A stretch of 5,340 nucleotides of DNA from the NCBI GenBank assembly GCA_003354055.1, contig PIVQ01000536.1:1-5340 (forward strand), written 5' to 3'. Below, one piece after another: positions 5,137-5,340 of this stretch (position 1 is the stretch's first letter; every line of letters starts with the position of its first letter). Both the position numbers and the translations under genes were made by a program. Under the pieces are notes generated by a model. It saw only the letters and a program-made list of their open reading frames with translations, did no database searches and was not told the origin of the DNA. Source of the DNA: Desulfobacteraceae bacterium (GTDB taxonomy: Bacteria; Desulfobacterota; Desulfobacteria; Desulfobacterales; Desulfobacteraceae).

Positions 5137-5340
5137 TCATGTACTTTCAACACGATTTACCCGCTTTGAGAAAATACCCATCACACCATCTGGTAATGCC
5201 AACACCAGGACAACTACCAAGGCCCCCATGGTCACAGCGCGATAGACGCCTAGGGGAGACATCAGTTCACTGGCAATAACCACCAGGACCGATCCGATGA
5301 CGGCACCGGGAAAATGACCCAGCCCGCCGACCAATATCAT
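5137..5340 (-). CDS. LivM-type ABC transporter permease, C-terminal end (partial)
   Basis: The last 67 residues of an inner-membrane permease of the Liv/HAAT family. GGLGHFPGAVIGS near the left of the visible part matches the conserved GGLG...G(A/P)xxG loop of LivM/LivH proteins. Two hydrophobic stretches follow (VIGSVLVVIASEL and AVTMGALVVVLVLALP), and LPDGVMGIF resembles the family's usual RPxGLxG ending. The Met at the window edge (5338-5340) is probably internal, because the family is about 300 residues or more; the gene continues beyond the window. It moves the ligand delivered by the adjacent binding protein across the membrane, powered by ATPases not seen here. Confidence 0.88.
   Translation of the reverse strand: MILVGGLGHFPGAVIGSVLVVIASELMSPLGVYRAVTMGALVVVLVLALPDGVMGIFSKRVNRVEST

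Overview
The window looks like chromosomal DNA of an anaerobic Gram-negative bacterium, most likely a sulfate-reducing or related deltaproteobacterium (Desulfobacterota). This rests on a tungsten-type aldehyde:ferredoxin oxidoreductase paired with a multi-cluster ferredoxin, a Liv-type ABC uptake system with a Sec-exported binding protein, a two-membrane-segment chemoreceptor and moderate GC. The lineage is an inference from gene content; no rRNA or other marker is present.

Left block (1-724, minus strand): a short redox operon. A ferredoxin with sixteen cysteines in four 4Fe-4S motifs (aorA-like, about 302-724) overlaps by 8 bases the start of an aldehyde:ferredoxin oxidoreductase gene (1-309, running off the left edge). 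The ferredoxin reading frame continues about 50 codons upstream of its first ATG and includes a complete extra cluster motif, but holds no ATG, GTG or TTG there. The best-placed initiator is an ATC behind a Shine-Dalgarno sequence and a sigma70-like promoter.

Control region (about 725-897): two 26-base imperfect palindromes of the form TATCAC...GTGATA, 76 bp centre to centre, related as a 20/23 direct repeat. One lies over the ferredoxin promoter; the other lies over a weaker candidate promoter facing right. Two further inverted repeats sit between them. I read this as a divergent operator-promoter region.

Right-facing remnant (about 898-1307, plus strand): the C-terminal half of a short-chain dehydrogenase. 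It keeps the YxxxK catalytic motif but has lost the Rossmann N-terminus and carries a one-base deletion near 945, so it is a pseudogene.

Middle block (1402-3504, minus): a methyl-accepting chemotaxis protein with a large periplasmic sensor, HAMP and signalling domains. Its start is set at the ATG at 3504 by a well-spaced ribosome binding site. The 337 bases upstream hold only a doubtful 64-codon ORF, a small inverted repeat and a strong terminator.

Right block (3789-5340, minus): the end of a LivM-type permease gene (cut by the window edge), then a LivK-type periplasmic binding protein (3842-5062), closed by a rho-independent terminator (3789-3819). The binding protein delivers its ligand to the permease; the neighbouring chemoreceptor could sense the same or a related compound, which is conjecture. 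I found no tRNA, rRNA, CRISPR array or insertion sequence.
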